From Candidatus Thorarchaeota archaeon (GTDB lineage Archaea > Asgardarchaeota > Thorarchaeia > Thorarchaeales > Thorarchaeaceae), in NCBI GenBank assembly GCA_016840825.1, contig JAEORN010000254.1:1-51408 (forward strand): 51,408 nucleotides of DNA, given 5' to 3'. The notes below the pieces were generated by a model that was not told the DNA's origin, ran no database searches, and worked only from the letters and a program-made list of their open reading frames with translations. The position numbers and the translations under genes were made by a program. This document shows positions 1-8,134 of this stretch, in pieces (within the stretch, counting starts at the first letter, position 1; each line of letters starts with the position of its first letter).

Positions 1-39
1 CAAAGTAGCCTCAAAAAGAGCACTTAAAATCTTGTTCAT
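1..39 (-). CDS. 5' end of a leftward gene, cut by the window edge
   Basis: An ATG on the minus strand at 37-39 opens a frame that stays open to the window edge and reads MNKILSALFEATL. It follows the deacetylase gene at 54-1127 on the same strand with a 14-base gap, which fits a downstream operon partner. No strong ribosome binding site is visible ahead of it. Only 13 residues are present, so no family can be assigned. Confidence 0.35.
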   Translation of the reverse strand, partial: MNKILSALFEATL

Positions 40-53
40 AACGCTTGAAAAAA

Positions 54-1127
54 TCACCAGAATCTGCTTACTGTGCTCCTCACTTGATTTATTATTTCCA
101 AATTTGCCTCATCAAGGGTTTCGAAAGTTTCTCGAGCAACTTGGTCCTCTAATTGGGGTTTCACCTTTCCGAGGAGACCAGCGATGTATCCGACGATGGA
201 AGGCCCAGTTGCCAATGGATTATATCCTCCTTCAAATACAGTAAATGCTCCTTTGATTCTCAAATCGTTGGAAATCTCGTGTATATACTTTCCAATCTCC
301 CAAAAAGTGGAGCTGTCAATATTCATGTTTCCCACAGGATCCGCATAATGGGGATCAAAACCTGCAGAGATAGCGATTATCTCTGGATTATATTTTCGCA
401 CACTTGGAACAATCACGCTTTCAAATGCAGCTTTGTATATCTTATCCGATGCTCCATCTAGAAGGGGGATATTGATGTTGGTTCCAGTGGCATCTCCAAA
501 CCCAAGCTCTTCATAGTGCCCGAGTCCATAATTTTCATAATCATATTCGTGAATACTGATGTATTGCACTGACGGATCTGCATAGAAAATCTCTGCAGTG
601 CCATTGCCATAATGGTCATCAAAGTCGATGATGGAAACTCTTTCTATTGATCTTTCCTGTCTTAATTTCGAAACAGCGACTGCTATGTTATTGAAGAAAC
701 ACAATCCTCCTGGATTAGAACAAGTGGCGTGATGTCCTGGAGGTCGAAGTAAAGAGAATGTGTGCACACCGTCATTTTCCAAAGCGAATTCAGCTGCTTG
801 AATTGCCCCTCCAGCAGAAATCAACGCATTTCTAAATAAATCTGGACTTGCTTGTGCAGACTCACCTAAATTACCTCCTCCTAAGCTCGACATCAATCTT
901 ACAGACTCATAGAGATAGGGAGAATGTATTCTTAGGATGTCTTCTTGAGAAGCTCGAGATGCCTTTAGTCTCTCCAAATCTTTTGTGACTTCATGCATCC
1001 GCAGATATCTATCTGCCATCTGTAATCGAAGAGGTGCTTCGAAAGCCTCTAGATTTGGTTTCGGATAAGGCGCAATATGGTGATGTGATTTTGGGTGAGT
1101 AATCAGAACAGCTTTCTTTGTTATCAT
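54..1127 (-). CDS. Histone deacetylase family (HDAC/AcuC/acetylpolyamine) amidohydrolase
   Basis: A 357-residue zinc-dependent deacetylase of the arginase/deacetylase fold. The full family signature is visible: RPPGHHA at residues 128-134 (catalytic His-His pair), GLCFFNN at 141-147, DFDDHYGNGT at 168-177 with metal ligands D170 and H172, SAGFD at 254-258 with the third ligand D258, and EGGYN at 299-303 with the transition-state tyrosine. Family members remove acetyl groups from protein lysines, polyamines or other small amines; the substrate cannot be read from the sequence. The length is normal for the prokaryotic family. The ATG start is preceded by AGGTGA at a good distance. Annotation as a deacetylase is firm, substrate unknown. 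Confidence 0.93.
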   Translation of the reverse strand: MITKKAVLITHPKSHHHIAPYPKPNLEAFEAPLRLQMADRYLRMHEVTKDLERLKASRASQEDILRIHSPYLYESVRLMSSLGGGNLGESAQASPDLFRNALISAGGAIQAAEFALENDGVHTFSLLRPPGHHATCSNPGGLCFFNNIAVAVSKLRQERSIERVSIIDFDDHYGNGTAEIFYADPSVQYISIHEYDYENYGLGHYEELGFGDATGTNINIPLLDGASDKIYKAAFESVIVPSVRKYNPEIIAISAGFDPHYADPVGNMNIDSSTFWEIGKYIHEISNDLRIKGAFTVFEGGYNPLATGPSIVGYIAGLLGKVKPQLEDQVARETFETLDEANLEIINQVRSTVSRFW

Positions 1128-1161
1128 GTGCTTTTCACCTATAGGCTAGCAAGAGCATCGA

Positions 1162-2607
1162 TTAAACTCTTGCCTCGATTGGGAAGTTTTCAAGTGGTAT
1201 GATAATTTGCCATAGCACATTTGAAACACGATGTCCTATGTCAGTTTTATCAGCGTATTTAACCAGGTCTCCTGGCAAGCTTGTCGAAATAAGATGGTCT
1301 AGCAATTTATCAGCATCGACCCATCTTCTTCTTCTTTCAACCCAGAGATAACCATCAGATTCATAGGAATCAGAATGTGTTTTTTTGAATTCAACTGCTC
1401 CTGGTATATCTGCAGGTGGGCCTCGTCTTGTAAATGTCCTTGGGATTTTTGGATTCTCAACGATAAACCCAAGAGCGAACCTAGCATCTTGAAAGAGAAT
1501 CTCATACGCCACCTTTCCAAATCTCTTTTCTCCAGTTCCCTCATGGGAGAGTTCCTTGGCAGCTTTTCTAGCGAAGCTATGCAACTTGTCACGGATAATT
1601 GTATAATGAATTGACTTCTTGGCTTGAAATTCATTAATGATTAGATGTTTTTCGATCCACTCAGGAGGACGAGTAGTTGGGATGGGCTTTTCTATGACTA
1701 GATCCAGTATTCTGTTATCTGAACTACCTAGAGTAAGAAGGTGTTCTGTTTGATTCTTTAACCAAGTATACGATCTCTTTGAAAAGCTGGAAGCAATGTT
1801 TCGATTATGATCTGTTGGGTCGATTATGAAGACAAAATCGTCCTTAAACGCAGGAATCCTTCTAAGGTCCTCAACTTCACGATTCAAGGGGTCGACTGGA
1901 TGTTTCTCCAGTTCTATCAATGACTTTAATGCTCCTAACAGGCTTCCCTTTTCAATTACTAGTAATTCGAGCGAAACCCCAGTGAAACCCATATGCCCTA
2001 CTGCACAGGTGTCTGCGTAGACATGACAGGCATGAACAAAGGACTTCAAAATCCTAACATCCTCTCGTAATCTAGAATTCAGTCGTTTCGCAACATAATC
2101 AGTATGATGAATTGTTCTATCAACAGCAGTGATAGGTCCTTCCCGTGCTATACTTTCAGGCGGCAAATCAAAACATAGGAGTATATCAACCTCATTTCCG
2201 AGATAGGTTGCAGATAGATACGGATGTTGTGAGTATGTTTTCTGTAAATTTGAGGCATCAATCTCACCTAATGCAGGAGTGAACCAATTATCTATCAGCA
2301 GCTCAAAGATCCTATCCAATTCAATATCGCGATTTTTTACTGGTAGCATGAGGATGTTCTCATAGTCTGAAGGGTTCAAAGCTACAAACAGATCGATGTC
2401 GCTTGCTCCTCTCAATTGAGTTTGTTTCTTGCCTGTTGAACCTTGAGGTTGAATAAATGAATAAGAGATTCCTTCCTCTTTAGCATGTGACTCCAACACA
2501 CTCGTTAGATTCTTGATAGTTGCTTGTTGTCTTTCAAGCTCATCTTGAGTAGGTCTTAGCTTGGCTAATATCTCCTCTCTCAATGCTGTTGTCAACAAGT
2601 CTGTCAA
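1162..2607 (-). CDS. cca: CCA tRNA nucleotidyltransferase, archaeal class I
   Basis: Adds or repairs the 3'-terminal CCA of tRNAs using CTP and ATP without a nucleic-acid template. The class I polymerase-beta-like head is visible near the N terminus: GST at residues 56-58, RGASDIDLF at 66-74 with metal-binding D70 and D72, and the third carboxylate D140 in GNEVD. The rest fits the neck, body and tail of the archaeal enzyme. At 481 residues it is slightly longer than typical members of about 440. The start is a TTG with no clear Shine-Dalgarno sequence, so the transcript may be leaderless or the true start slightly downstream. A 19-bp palindrome lies just upstream and may regulate it. The one tRNA in this window has an encoded CCA, so here the enzyme may act mainly in repair. 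Confidence 0.95.
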   Translation of the reverse strand: MTDLLTTALREEILAKLRPTQDELERQQATIKNLTSVLESHAKEEGISYSFIQPQGSTGKKQTQLRGASDIDLFVALNPSDYENILMLPVKNRDIELDRIFELLIDNWFTPALGEIDASNLQKTYSQHPYLSATYLGNEVDILLCFDLPPESIAREGPITAVDRTIHHTDYVAKRLNSRLREDVRILKSFVHACHVYADTCAVGHMGFTGVSLELLVIEKGSLLGALKSLIELEKHPVDPLNREVEDLRRIPAFKDDFVFIIDPTDHNRNIASSFSKRSYTWLKNQTEHLLTLGSSDNRILDLVIEKPIPTTRPPEWIEKHLIINEFQAKKSIHYTIIRDKLHSFARKAAKELSHEGTGEKRFGKVAYEILFQDARFALGFIVENPKIPRTFTRRGPPADIPGAVEFKKTHSDSYESDGYLWVERRRRWVDADKLLDHLISTSLPGDLVKYADKTDIGHRVSNVLWQIIIPLENFPIEARV

Positions 2608-2611
2608 GTTA

Positions 2612-2630
2612 AATCACAATCATTGTGATT
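2612..2630. promoter_or_regulatory. 19-bp perfect palindrome between cca and the Nudix gene
   Basis: AATCACAAT-C-ATTGTGATT is a perfect 9-1-9 inverted repeat lying 5 bases upstream of the cca start codon in the divergent promoter region. Its position over the likely cca transcription start fits an operator for a homodimeric regulator. The regulator is unknown. Confidence 0.5.
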
Positions 2631-2639
2631 GATATCTAC

Positions 2640-2654
2640 GCTAAGAATCTTAGC
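2640..2654. promoter_or_regulatory. Second palindrome in the cca/Nudix divergent promoter
   Basis: GCTAAG-AAT-CTTAGC is a perfect 6-3-6 inverted repeat, unlike the neighbouring 19-bp palindrome. It sits about 20 bases upstream of a TATA-like TTTATAG (around 2675-2681) that probably serves the rightward Nudix gene. It may be a separate operator or part of a divergent control region. Confidence 0.4.
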
Positions 2655-2727
2655 TTAGTTAAGCCATCACGTATGTTTATAGTGGAGAGTCGATTTACTT
2701 TGGTATTTGCAGGAGATGTAAGACGAA

Positions 2728-3225
2728 TTGACAAAGATGATCCCGATAGTAATTACAATATTACGAATTGGAGAGAAATTCTTACTCCTGAAGCGACGTA
2801 ATCCTCCATATGAGAATCTATGGGGCTTGGTAGGCGGAAAGGTAAACATAGGGGAGCATATACCCTATGCTGCTGTAAGAGAAGTCATGGAAGAAACTGG
2901 TTCGGAATCACCTCATGATTATACTCTAAAGGGAATCGTATCAGAAAGATTGGTGTCTGTGGATGGTTTATTGAAAGCGCATTTCATCATCTTTGTAGGA
3001 GATGCAAAGATTCAATCTTTCAATCCCGATCATCGGGAAGGAGAGCTGGCATTATTTTATGACCATCAAATAGCTGATATGAAAGACCAGATTGTACCAT
3101 CAGATTTTGAAATGTTTACTAGACTTCGGAATAAAACTTCGGGCAATATCGAATACCATGAAGCTGAGCTTGTTCAGCAGAATGGAAGGTATTACCTCAG
3201 CTACTATCAAGAGGGTAAAAATTGA
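2728..3225 (+). CDS. Nudix hydrolase
   Basis: A 165-residue Nudix-fold pyrophosphohydrolase. The complete Nudix box is visible: G37, E43, R51-E52, E55-E56 and G58 in the spacing G-x5-E-x7-RE-x2-EE-x-G, which binds the catalytic Mg2+. Family members hydrolyse nucleoside diphosphates linked to another group (oxidised dNTPs, ADP-ribose, nucleotide sugars); the substrate cannot be called. The start is TTG, with AGGAG about 12 bases upstream; an ATG three codons later is an alternative. It overlaps the next gene by four bases, so the two are probably translationally coupled. Confidence 0.9.
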   Translation: MTKMIPIVITILRIGEKFLLLKRRNPPYENLWGLVGGKVNIGEHIPYAAVREVMEETGSESPHDYTLKGIVSERLVSVDGLLKAHFIIFVGDAKIQSFNPDHREGELALFYDHQIADMKDQIVPSDFEMFTRLRNKTSGNIEYHEAELVQQNGRYYLSYYQEGKN

Positions 3226-4199
3226 AGATTGGTGATATCACAGTCAAACCACTTGCTGCTGAGAGTATGGGCGTAAGGTCATTATGCACCAGCATAATAA
3301 CCCCTGATGTTTCCCTGCTTTTAGACCCATCCGCTGCTTTGGCTTTTCGCCCACCATACGAACCACATCCACTTGAATATTCAGCTCTTGAACAGGCACT
3401 GAATACGATTGAAGGAGTTGCGCAGGAGAGTGATATACTAACCATCTCACACTATCACTTTGATCACGTAAGGCCCGGAGCAACAAATCAGAGGTATAAT
3501 CTAAGCACACGAGAAGGTCGGTTGAGGTTATACGGAGGGAAGAGAATTCTATTGAAGGATGGAAGAACCAACATCAATCCATCTCAGAGAAGACGTGCAT
3601 ATTACTTCGAAAGAGACTTGAAAGAAACAGCGAGTATTGAGGTTGCTGATAGTAGGACTTTCGAAATAGATGGTACCAGAATAACATTCTCAGAACCGCT
3701 ACCTCACGGTTCCGATGGAACTCCTTTTGGATTTGTTCTAGCTACATTAATCGAGCACGACTCAAATAGGATTCTATTCTGTCCTGATGTCCAAGGACCA
3801 CTCAGTCAATCTACACTGGACTATATACTTTCTACAGGAGCTAAATTGATAATTCTAGGTGGACCTCCTATATACTTGACGAAGTTCTCAGAGAAAGAAA
3901 GTAAAATGGCACGGTTCGCTCTTAATGAAATTGTGAAAACTACAGAAATTCTTGTAGTTGATCATCATCTTCTTCGCAGTTTAGAATGGAGAAATTGGCT
4001 TAATCCAGTAGTTGAAACTGCGAAGAATTCCAATCATTCCCTCTACACAATGGCTGAGCTGGCTGGAGAGAAACCCACCCTTCTCGAAGCTACAAGAGAT
4101 CAATTATATCATGACTTTCCTCCATCTGATGAATTCATGAATTGGATAAACGCCTCAGATGAGTACAAATTCAAGCACCGCCCACCATTCTCGAGTTAG
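3222..4199 (+). CDS. UPF0282-like metallo-beta-lactamase-fold protein
   Basis: A 325-residue protein of the metallo-beta-lactamase fold. The metal motif HYHFDH (residues 77-82, HxHxDH) is present, and further His/Asp residues occur in the C-terminal half (DHHLLRS). The N terminus, with LAAESMGVRS followed by a stretch resembling LLLDPSAAL, matches the archaeal UPF0282 family as I know it. The biochemical role of that family is not established. The TTG start overlaps the TGA stop of the Nudix gene, and GAGGG lies 6 bases upstream, so the pair is likely co-translated. Hydrolase activity is inferred from the intact metal site. Confidence 0.82.
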   Translation: MKIGDITVKPLAAESMGVRSLCTSIITPDVSLLLDPSAALAFRPPYEPHPLEYSALEQALNTIEGVAQESDILTISHYHFDHVRPGATNQRYNLSTREGRLRLYGGKRILLKDGRTNINPSQRRRAYYFERDLKETASIEVADSRTFEIDGTRITFSEPLPHGSDGTPFGFVLATLIEHDSNRILFCPDVQGPLSQSTLDYILSTGAKLIILGGPPIYLTKFSEKESKMARFALNEIVKTTEILVVDHHLLRSLEWRNWLNPVVETAKNSNHSLYTMAELAGEKPTLLEATRDQLYHDFPPSDEFMNWINASDEYKFKHRPPFSS

Positions 4200-4261
4200 G
4201 TGAATATTGGGAGGACATCATAGGTTTCTTTTTCCGTATATGTTTCTAGAAGAAGTATGAA

Positions 4262-4531
4262 ATGGAACCCCCCACGATGAACGCAGAACTGGATACTACT
4301 ACCATAAGTTATCTCTTAGGTGAACTTGGGATTGAAACACTTGCGCTTATTGCACAAGGATGTACCACTGATGATGAGATAGTCCGATTGAGTACTGTCA
4401 CGTATTCTTGCCTTGAAGTAAAAATACCCTTGTTGGAAACACTAGGTTTGATAAAGAAGAAAGATGGGCTCTATTTCATAACAAATTATGGTAATGATAA
4501 ACTGATGGAATTAACGGGCTGGAAGAAATGA
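4262..4531 (+). CDS. Small winged-helix-like protein, function unknown
   Basis: An 89-residue protein. The sequence suggests a compact helical domain ending in a beta wing: a helix around SCLEVKIPLLETLGLIKKK, then a GLYFITNYG hairpin, as in winged-helix DNA-binding domains. I do not recognise a named family. The ATG at 4262 is used; an ATG five codons later (4277) is also possible. It overlaps the next gene by four bases, implying translational coupling, and the two may act together. Confidence 0.6.
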   Translation: MEPPTMNAELDTTTISYLLGELGIETLALIAQGCTTDDEIVRLSTVTYSCLEVKIPLLETLGLIKKKDGLYFITNYGNDKLMELTGWKK

Positions 4532-4938
4532 AGGAACTCACAGAAGGATCGATCTCGCAAGTTGAAGATGGTAGGATACTGATAGAACCCCATTTGGAAT
4601 CGACAGGGATTACAAATGGCTCTGAGGTTCTTATAATCAGATCTCGTAGCGGTTTCTTGCGTGTCATTCCTCTTGAAATCGGTTATACTGCTCAAGTTCG
4701 GGTTTCGTTAGATTTGAACGCTTTCACACAGGCATCACGGGCAGTATATGAGAAGATACGGAATTCACAAGTACGGCTTCTTCATTCAACCGGTTTTTGT
4801 CCCCTAGAAGATTCATGTATTTGGGAAGGTTACTTCCATATATCTGAAAAGAATAACATTGAAGAGTTTGTGAGTTGGCTTCGTGAGATGGACGTAGTCT
4901 ATGAAGTGGAACTCATCTATCTTACTACTCAGAAGTAG
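4528..4938 (+). CDS. Possible AbrB-like/ACT-like two-domain protein
   Basis: A 136-residue protein in two parts. Residues 1 to about 50 (DGRILIEPHLESTGITNGSE and following) resemble a swapped-hairpin AbrB-type or small beta-barrel domain. Residues about 55-136 alternate strands and helices like an ACT or ferredoxin-like regulatory domain. Three cysteines (CPLEDSC plus none nearby in pairs) do not form an obvious metal site. It overlaps the upstream winged-helix-like gene by 4 bases. A small regulatory pair is an inference from fold impressions and context, not from a recognised family. Confidence 0.55.
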   Translation: MKELTEGSISQVEDGRILIEPHLESTGITNGSEVLIIRSRSGFLRVIPLEIGYTAQVRVSLDLNAFTQASRAVYEKIRNSQVRLLHSTGFCPLEDSCIWEGYFHISEKNNIEEFVSWLREMDVVYEVELIYLTTQK

Positions 4939-4964
4939 TTTTGTTGGTGGAGGTGGAATGAGTC

Positions 4965-5516
4965 ATGAAAGATGAACACAATCTCAACTCCACTAGAGCT
5001 GTTATTCAAAGATTCAAGAATGCTGCCAGAGAAGCAGAAGAGAGTCTTTTGAATGAGCAATATCAACAAGCAATGGCTCAATTCTATGATGCAAGTGTTG
5101 CAGCAGATGAAATGACTGAACGTTTCCTGCTACTACTCATGAAAACCGCTCCGAGTGATGCACATAAAACACTGATCATCGAATTCCTAAGTTGGCGTCT
5201 TCGTTATTTTGCGACTCAATATGACTACCATCTTTCTGTGGCACAGACATTGACTGGATTGCCAAGGGAGGAATGGATTGCTAGACTTGAAACCATTCTT
5301 GTGTTATCGCAAAGTCTAGTTACCAAGCTGCTCCCTATCCTGAAAGAATCCGAGGACACTAATATCGTCTTCCGAATAAGGGATCTCTTGATTGATTGGG
5401 TAAAAGGTATTCGAGAGCTGATTAACAAACTCCAAGTTTGGGGTATATCAAGTACTCAAGCCGCACAAGTCCTAGAATGGGCTCTGGACAATAATCTCGA
5501 ATCAAAAGAAGTATAA
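4965..5516 (+). CDS. All-helical protein of unknown function
   Basis: A 183-residue protein predicted to be almost entirely alpha-helical, with leucine-rich amphipathic stretches and no cysteine or obvious catalytic motif. The first third (RFKNAAREAEESLLNEQY) looks like the helix of a repeat or bundle protein. GGAGGTGG a few bases upstream supports the ATG start. It follows the two small genes 4262-4938 on the same strand with a 26-base gap and may be the third member of that operon. I do not recognise the family. Confidence 0.65.
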   Translation: MKDEHNLNSTRAVIQRFKNAAREAEESLLNEQYQQAMAQFYDASVAADEMTERFLLLLMKTAPSDAHKTLIIEFLSWRLRYFATQYDYHLSVAQTLTGLPREEWIARLETILVLSQSLVTKLLPILKESEDTNIVFRIRDLLIDWVKGIRELINKLQVWGISSTQAAQVLEWALDNNLESKEV

Positions 5517-5523
5517 TAGGCTT

Positions 5524-5787
5524 CTACTGCTTTGAGCTACCTTCAACACAAGCAGTTGCAGCCTCAGTGTCCGCAAGTTGATAATGGCTATCAATGTAAC
5601 ATATGACATAGTGATCTTTATGTTTAATGATAATGGGTGCTGGAAATCGCTTCACTTCCTTTAGAGACTCTGCTGGAACCTGCCATGAAATCGTTTCCTT
5701 ACAGACAGGACATTGCAGCCATTTCAGCCCTTCGTTCATCAGTGACACCATACCATTGCGGTTAAGGCAAGTAGTCAGTGAAAGCAA
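5524..5787 (-). CDS. Small zinc-knuckle-like protein
   Basis: An 87-residue reading frame converging on the helical protein gene. A single CPVC motif (about residues 27-30) looks like half a zinc ribbon, followed by a beta-rich segment (PAPIIIKHKDHYVICYIDSHYQ) with several histidines that could complete a site. An internal ATG at about residue 13 is an equally good start. No family is recognised, but the strand pattern and motif look like a real small protein rather than a random frame. Confidence 0.5.
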   Translation of the reverse strand: MLSLTTCLNRNGMVSLMNEGLKWLQCPVCKETISWQVPAESLKEVKRFPAPIIIKHKDHYVICYIDSHYQLADTEAATACVEGSSKQ

Positions 5788-5924
5788 TCGTACTAAAAAT
5801 GCTTTCGTCTGATTGACCTAACTAACGAGTCAAATCATCTCTGAGCTACTGACAATAGGAACTATTTCCCAATTTTAATGTTGCATGCGTGGACCCTATT
5901 AAGATAACTGCTCATGAAAGGTGA

Positions 5925-6779
5925 CTAATCCTCTAATTCCATGTCCCATGCTCCGGGATCTTTGATATCTCTACTAAGAATTGGTCGTTTTCTTCTCTTT
6001 AAATCATCCATATCAAGCCTATCACTATCGACTATTAGCTCCTCAGAGTCCTGATCAAGGTATGCTGGGATATGGCCTTGTTCAATACCTCGCTCGACTA
6101 GTTTTCTCGCCTTACTAAGCTCCAACCCAGTACTTTCCGCTAGATTCCGAACTGATACTGCAACTTCTGATTCCAATGACGAGCGAACAAAACCTGCAAA
6201 GGCGAGAAAGAACAACTCCTTCACATCCCTGAATCGTTCCTTATCAAGGACGCGAGTCAATGCGGCCTCAATATACATCTCAGCATCACCGAAATGGTAT
6301 TCGTTAAGCATGAGGCAGAGATTGATTAGTTCCTTGACCTTTCCTTTTGTTGTTTCAGCTGCAGCATGTATAAGTTGACGTGCGAGCTCCAAATCTCCGC
6401 CTACGATTGCACAAAAAGCACCATCTACAAATCGTGTTGGATCCTTCTCTTCTTCTGCAGCATAGATATATGCTTCAGCTGCAATTTGATAGTCTATTTC
6501 GAACTTCTCATGTTCGCTTTGTCTAATCCAACAATGACCTGCAGCTTTCATCGAGTCGGCAGCTTCGGAGTAGCGATGGGCAAGCATAGCATGTTCGTAT
6601 GCCCTTTCATAGGCATTAGCTGCTTTTGTAAAGAATTCCCATCTTGACCAACATTGTGCAGCAGTTAGAAATAGATCTGCAGATGTGTCATTATTGCCTT
6701 GCTTAGCTTCCTGCTCAGCTTTTTGCAATATCCGATCGCATTCTGCCTTCTCCATTTCGTGGTGCTCTCCAGCTGCCAA
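5925..6779 (-). CDS. Helical-repeat (TPR/SNAP-like) protein with C-terminal PCI-like winged helix
   Basis: A 284-residue protein. Residues about 1-190 are antiparallel helices of the TPR/SEL/SNAP type (repeated AA.CW, AANAYERAYEHA, AADSMKAAGHC patterns). The C-terminal segment, from AVSVRNLAESTGLELSKARK through IPAYLDQDSEELIVDS, has the pattern of the winged helix that ends PCI-domain proteins (proteasome lid, eIF3 and COP9 subunits), followed by a basic-acidic tail. Helical repeats plus a terminal winged helix are typical of scaffolds. The exact family is not certain; an alpha-SNAP-like adaptor is the main alternative. A terminator hairpin separates it from the ABC transporter gene upstream. 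Confidence 0.7.
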   Translation of the reverse strand: MAAGEHHEMEKAECDRILQKAEQEAKQGNNDTSADLFLTAAQCWSRWEFFTKAANAYERAYEHAMLAHRYSEAADSMKAAGHCWIRQSEHEKFEIDYQIAAEAYIYAAEEEKDPTRFVDGAFCAIVGGDLELARQLIHAAAETTKGKVKELINLCLMLNEYHFGDAEMYIEAALTRVLDKERFRDVKELFFLAFAGFVRSSLESEVAVSVRNLAESTGLELSKARKLVERGIEQGHIPAYLDQDSEELIVDSDRLDMDDLKRRKRPILSRDIKDPGAWDMELED

Positions 6780-6809
6780 ATCCTAGGATGATTACCATCT
6801 AAACCTTTG

Positions 6810-6845
6810 GCTAAAAACAAAATGAGGGCCGCCAATTGGCGGCAC
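6810..6845 (-). terminator. Terminator after the ABC transporter operon
   Basis: A perfect 16-bp palindrome, GCCGCCAATTGGCGGC at 6828-6843, lies directly after the ATPase stop codon on the minus strand and is followed in that direction by a T-rich tract (plus-strand A-rich 6812-6823). This is the form of an intrinsic terminator. Confidence 0.65.
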
Positions 6846-6846
6846 T

Positions 6847-7533
6847 TTATTTGACAGATGTAACAGCGCCGTCCCTCATCCGGACTACTCGCTTTGCATA
6901 CTTTGTCAATTCTTCGTTATGTGTAACCAATACAACCGTCATCTTTCTCTCACGATTCAGACGAGCAATAAGTTTCATTATTGTTTCACCTGTGTTCGTA
7001 TCCAGATTTCCTGTAGGCTCATCGCAGAACAGAATTGGTGGATTGTTTACTAACGCTCTTGCTATAGCAACACGTTGTTGCTCACCACCACTCAGCTGCA
7101 ATGGTCTATGATCACGACGTTCTAGCATATCGACTTCACGAAGAACATCCAATGCCATAGACTCTTGCTTCTCTTTGTTATACTCTTCTATGGGCCATAG
7201 AACTGCTTCAATATTCTCGTAAGCAGTGAGGTCTTCGATGAGAAGGAAAGATTGGAACACAAAACCAATTTTCTGGGCTCGTACCTTGGGGAGGTCTCTT
7301 TCACTAATCAGTGTGACATCAACACCATCCAAAAGAATTCGTCCATCTGAAGGTTGTTCAAGTCCTGCCATCACATGAAGCAAGGTGGACTTCCCACATC
7401 CTGAGGGACCAACGACTGCGATGAATTCTCCCGCTTCGATATCCAGATTTATGTTCTTCAGCGCGGCAACAGTGTTCTTACCTCTTCCGTATTCCTTGTC
7501 AACACGTTCAACTCTAATGATCGGATTAGTCAT
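6847..7533 (-). CDS. ABC transporter ATP-binding protein (LolD/MacB type)
   Basis: A 228-residue ABC ATPase that would power an FtsX-type (type VII) transporter. Visible motifs are Walker A GPSGCGKST (42-50), the Q-loop in FVFQSF (about 91-96), signature LSGGEQQR (147-154), Walker B ILFCDEPTGNLD (167-178) and H-loop H205. DEPTGNLD is characteristic of the LolD/MacB/FtsE branch. The ATG lies four bases after the FtsX-domain gene stop, and its ribosome site GGGAGGAAT overlaps the end of that gene, so the two are co-translated. The substrate is unknown. These systems often do mechanical work on envelope proteins or lipids rather than classical import. Confidence 0.93.
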   Translation of the reverse strand: MTNPIIRVERVDKEYGRGKNTVAALKNINLDIEAGEFIAVVGPSGCGKSTLLHVMAGLEQPSDGRILLDGVDVTLISERDLPKVRAQKIGFVFQSFLLIEDLTAYENIEAVLWPIEEYNKEKQESMALDVLREVDMLERRDHRPLQLSGGEQQRVAIARALVNNPPILFCDEPTGNLDTNTGETIMKLIARLNRERKMTVVLVTHNEELTKYAKRVVRMRDGAVTSVK

Positions 7534-7537
7534 GATT

Positions 7538-8050
7538 TTATTCCTCCCTTAGAGCCTTCATAGGCGGAATGCTCATCGCTCTCAATTGTGCTAACACCAA
7601 CCCAGGTATCTGAAGTATAATGATATAGAACAGAGTAGTAGCCATAGGACCCGCCTCAATTGCGACTATATCATAGATCTCTCCAAATAATGCTGTACCT
7701 ACAGTCCCAAAATATGCCATCAATCCTAATATCTCAACGCTCACTTGGAATACGAGTAGGAATGCTGTAAATGAAACCAGTATAACTTCTCCTATGAGGA
7801 GCAACATTATCTCCGAATTACTCCAAGAAACACACTTTAGAATGGCAATATCGCGGCGCCTGAACTGTGCAATAAGAATCGCATATACTGTTGCTACAAC
7901 AAAGGCCATGACCAGAGAGGGAACTCCCATAAGGTCGACTCCTTTAGCAACGAATATGTATAGTATTGCATAGATCACTATGAACGATAAAACTCGTTTA
8001 CGGGCGCGAAACGCAAATTTGAAACTTTTAAACAGAATTCTAAGATTCAA
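7538..8050 (-). CDS. Minimal FtsX-domain permease
   Basis: A 170-residue membrane protein with four predicted transmembrane helices (about residues 20-40, 45-65, 80-105 and 133-155). The sequence RRRDIAILKCVSW between helices 2 and 3 and the end PPMKALREE are hallmarks of the FtsX/MacB permease domain. Typical family members have a large extracytoplasmic domain between helices 1 and 2; here that domain is absent and the loop is only a few residues, so this is close to the smallest possible FtsX unit. The start is TTG, with GGAGG about 10 bases upstream. It is immediately followed by its ATPase, so the gene pair looks functional rather than decayed. Confidence 0.8.
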   Translation of the reverse strand: MNLRILFKSFKFAFRARKRVLSFIVIYAILYIFVAKGVDLMGVPSLVMAFVVATVYAILIAQFRRRDIAILKCVSWSNSEIMLLLIGEVILVSFTAFLLVFQVSVEILGLMAYFGTVGTALFGEIYDIVAIEAGPMATTLFYIIILQIPGLVLAQLRAMSIPPMKALREE

Positions 8051-8134
8051 TCCCGAATGTCCTCCATATTAGCGTGACATTTGTTTTCCTAGAACGATGC
8101 CTAATCATTCTTTCGGGTACCTTAAAACTCTGTT

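Noticed and set aside
7538..8050. FtsX gene as a pseudogene fragment
   Set aside because: It has a start with ribosome site, all four helices, the family C terminus and tight coupling to an intact ATPase gene.
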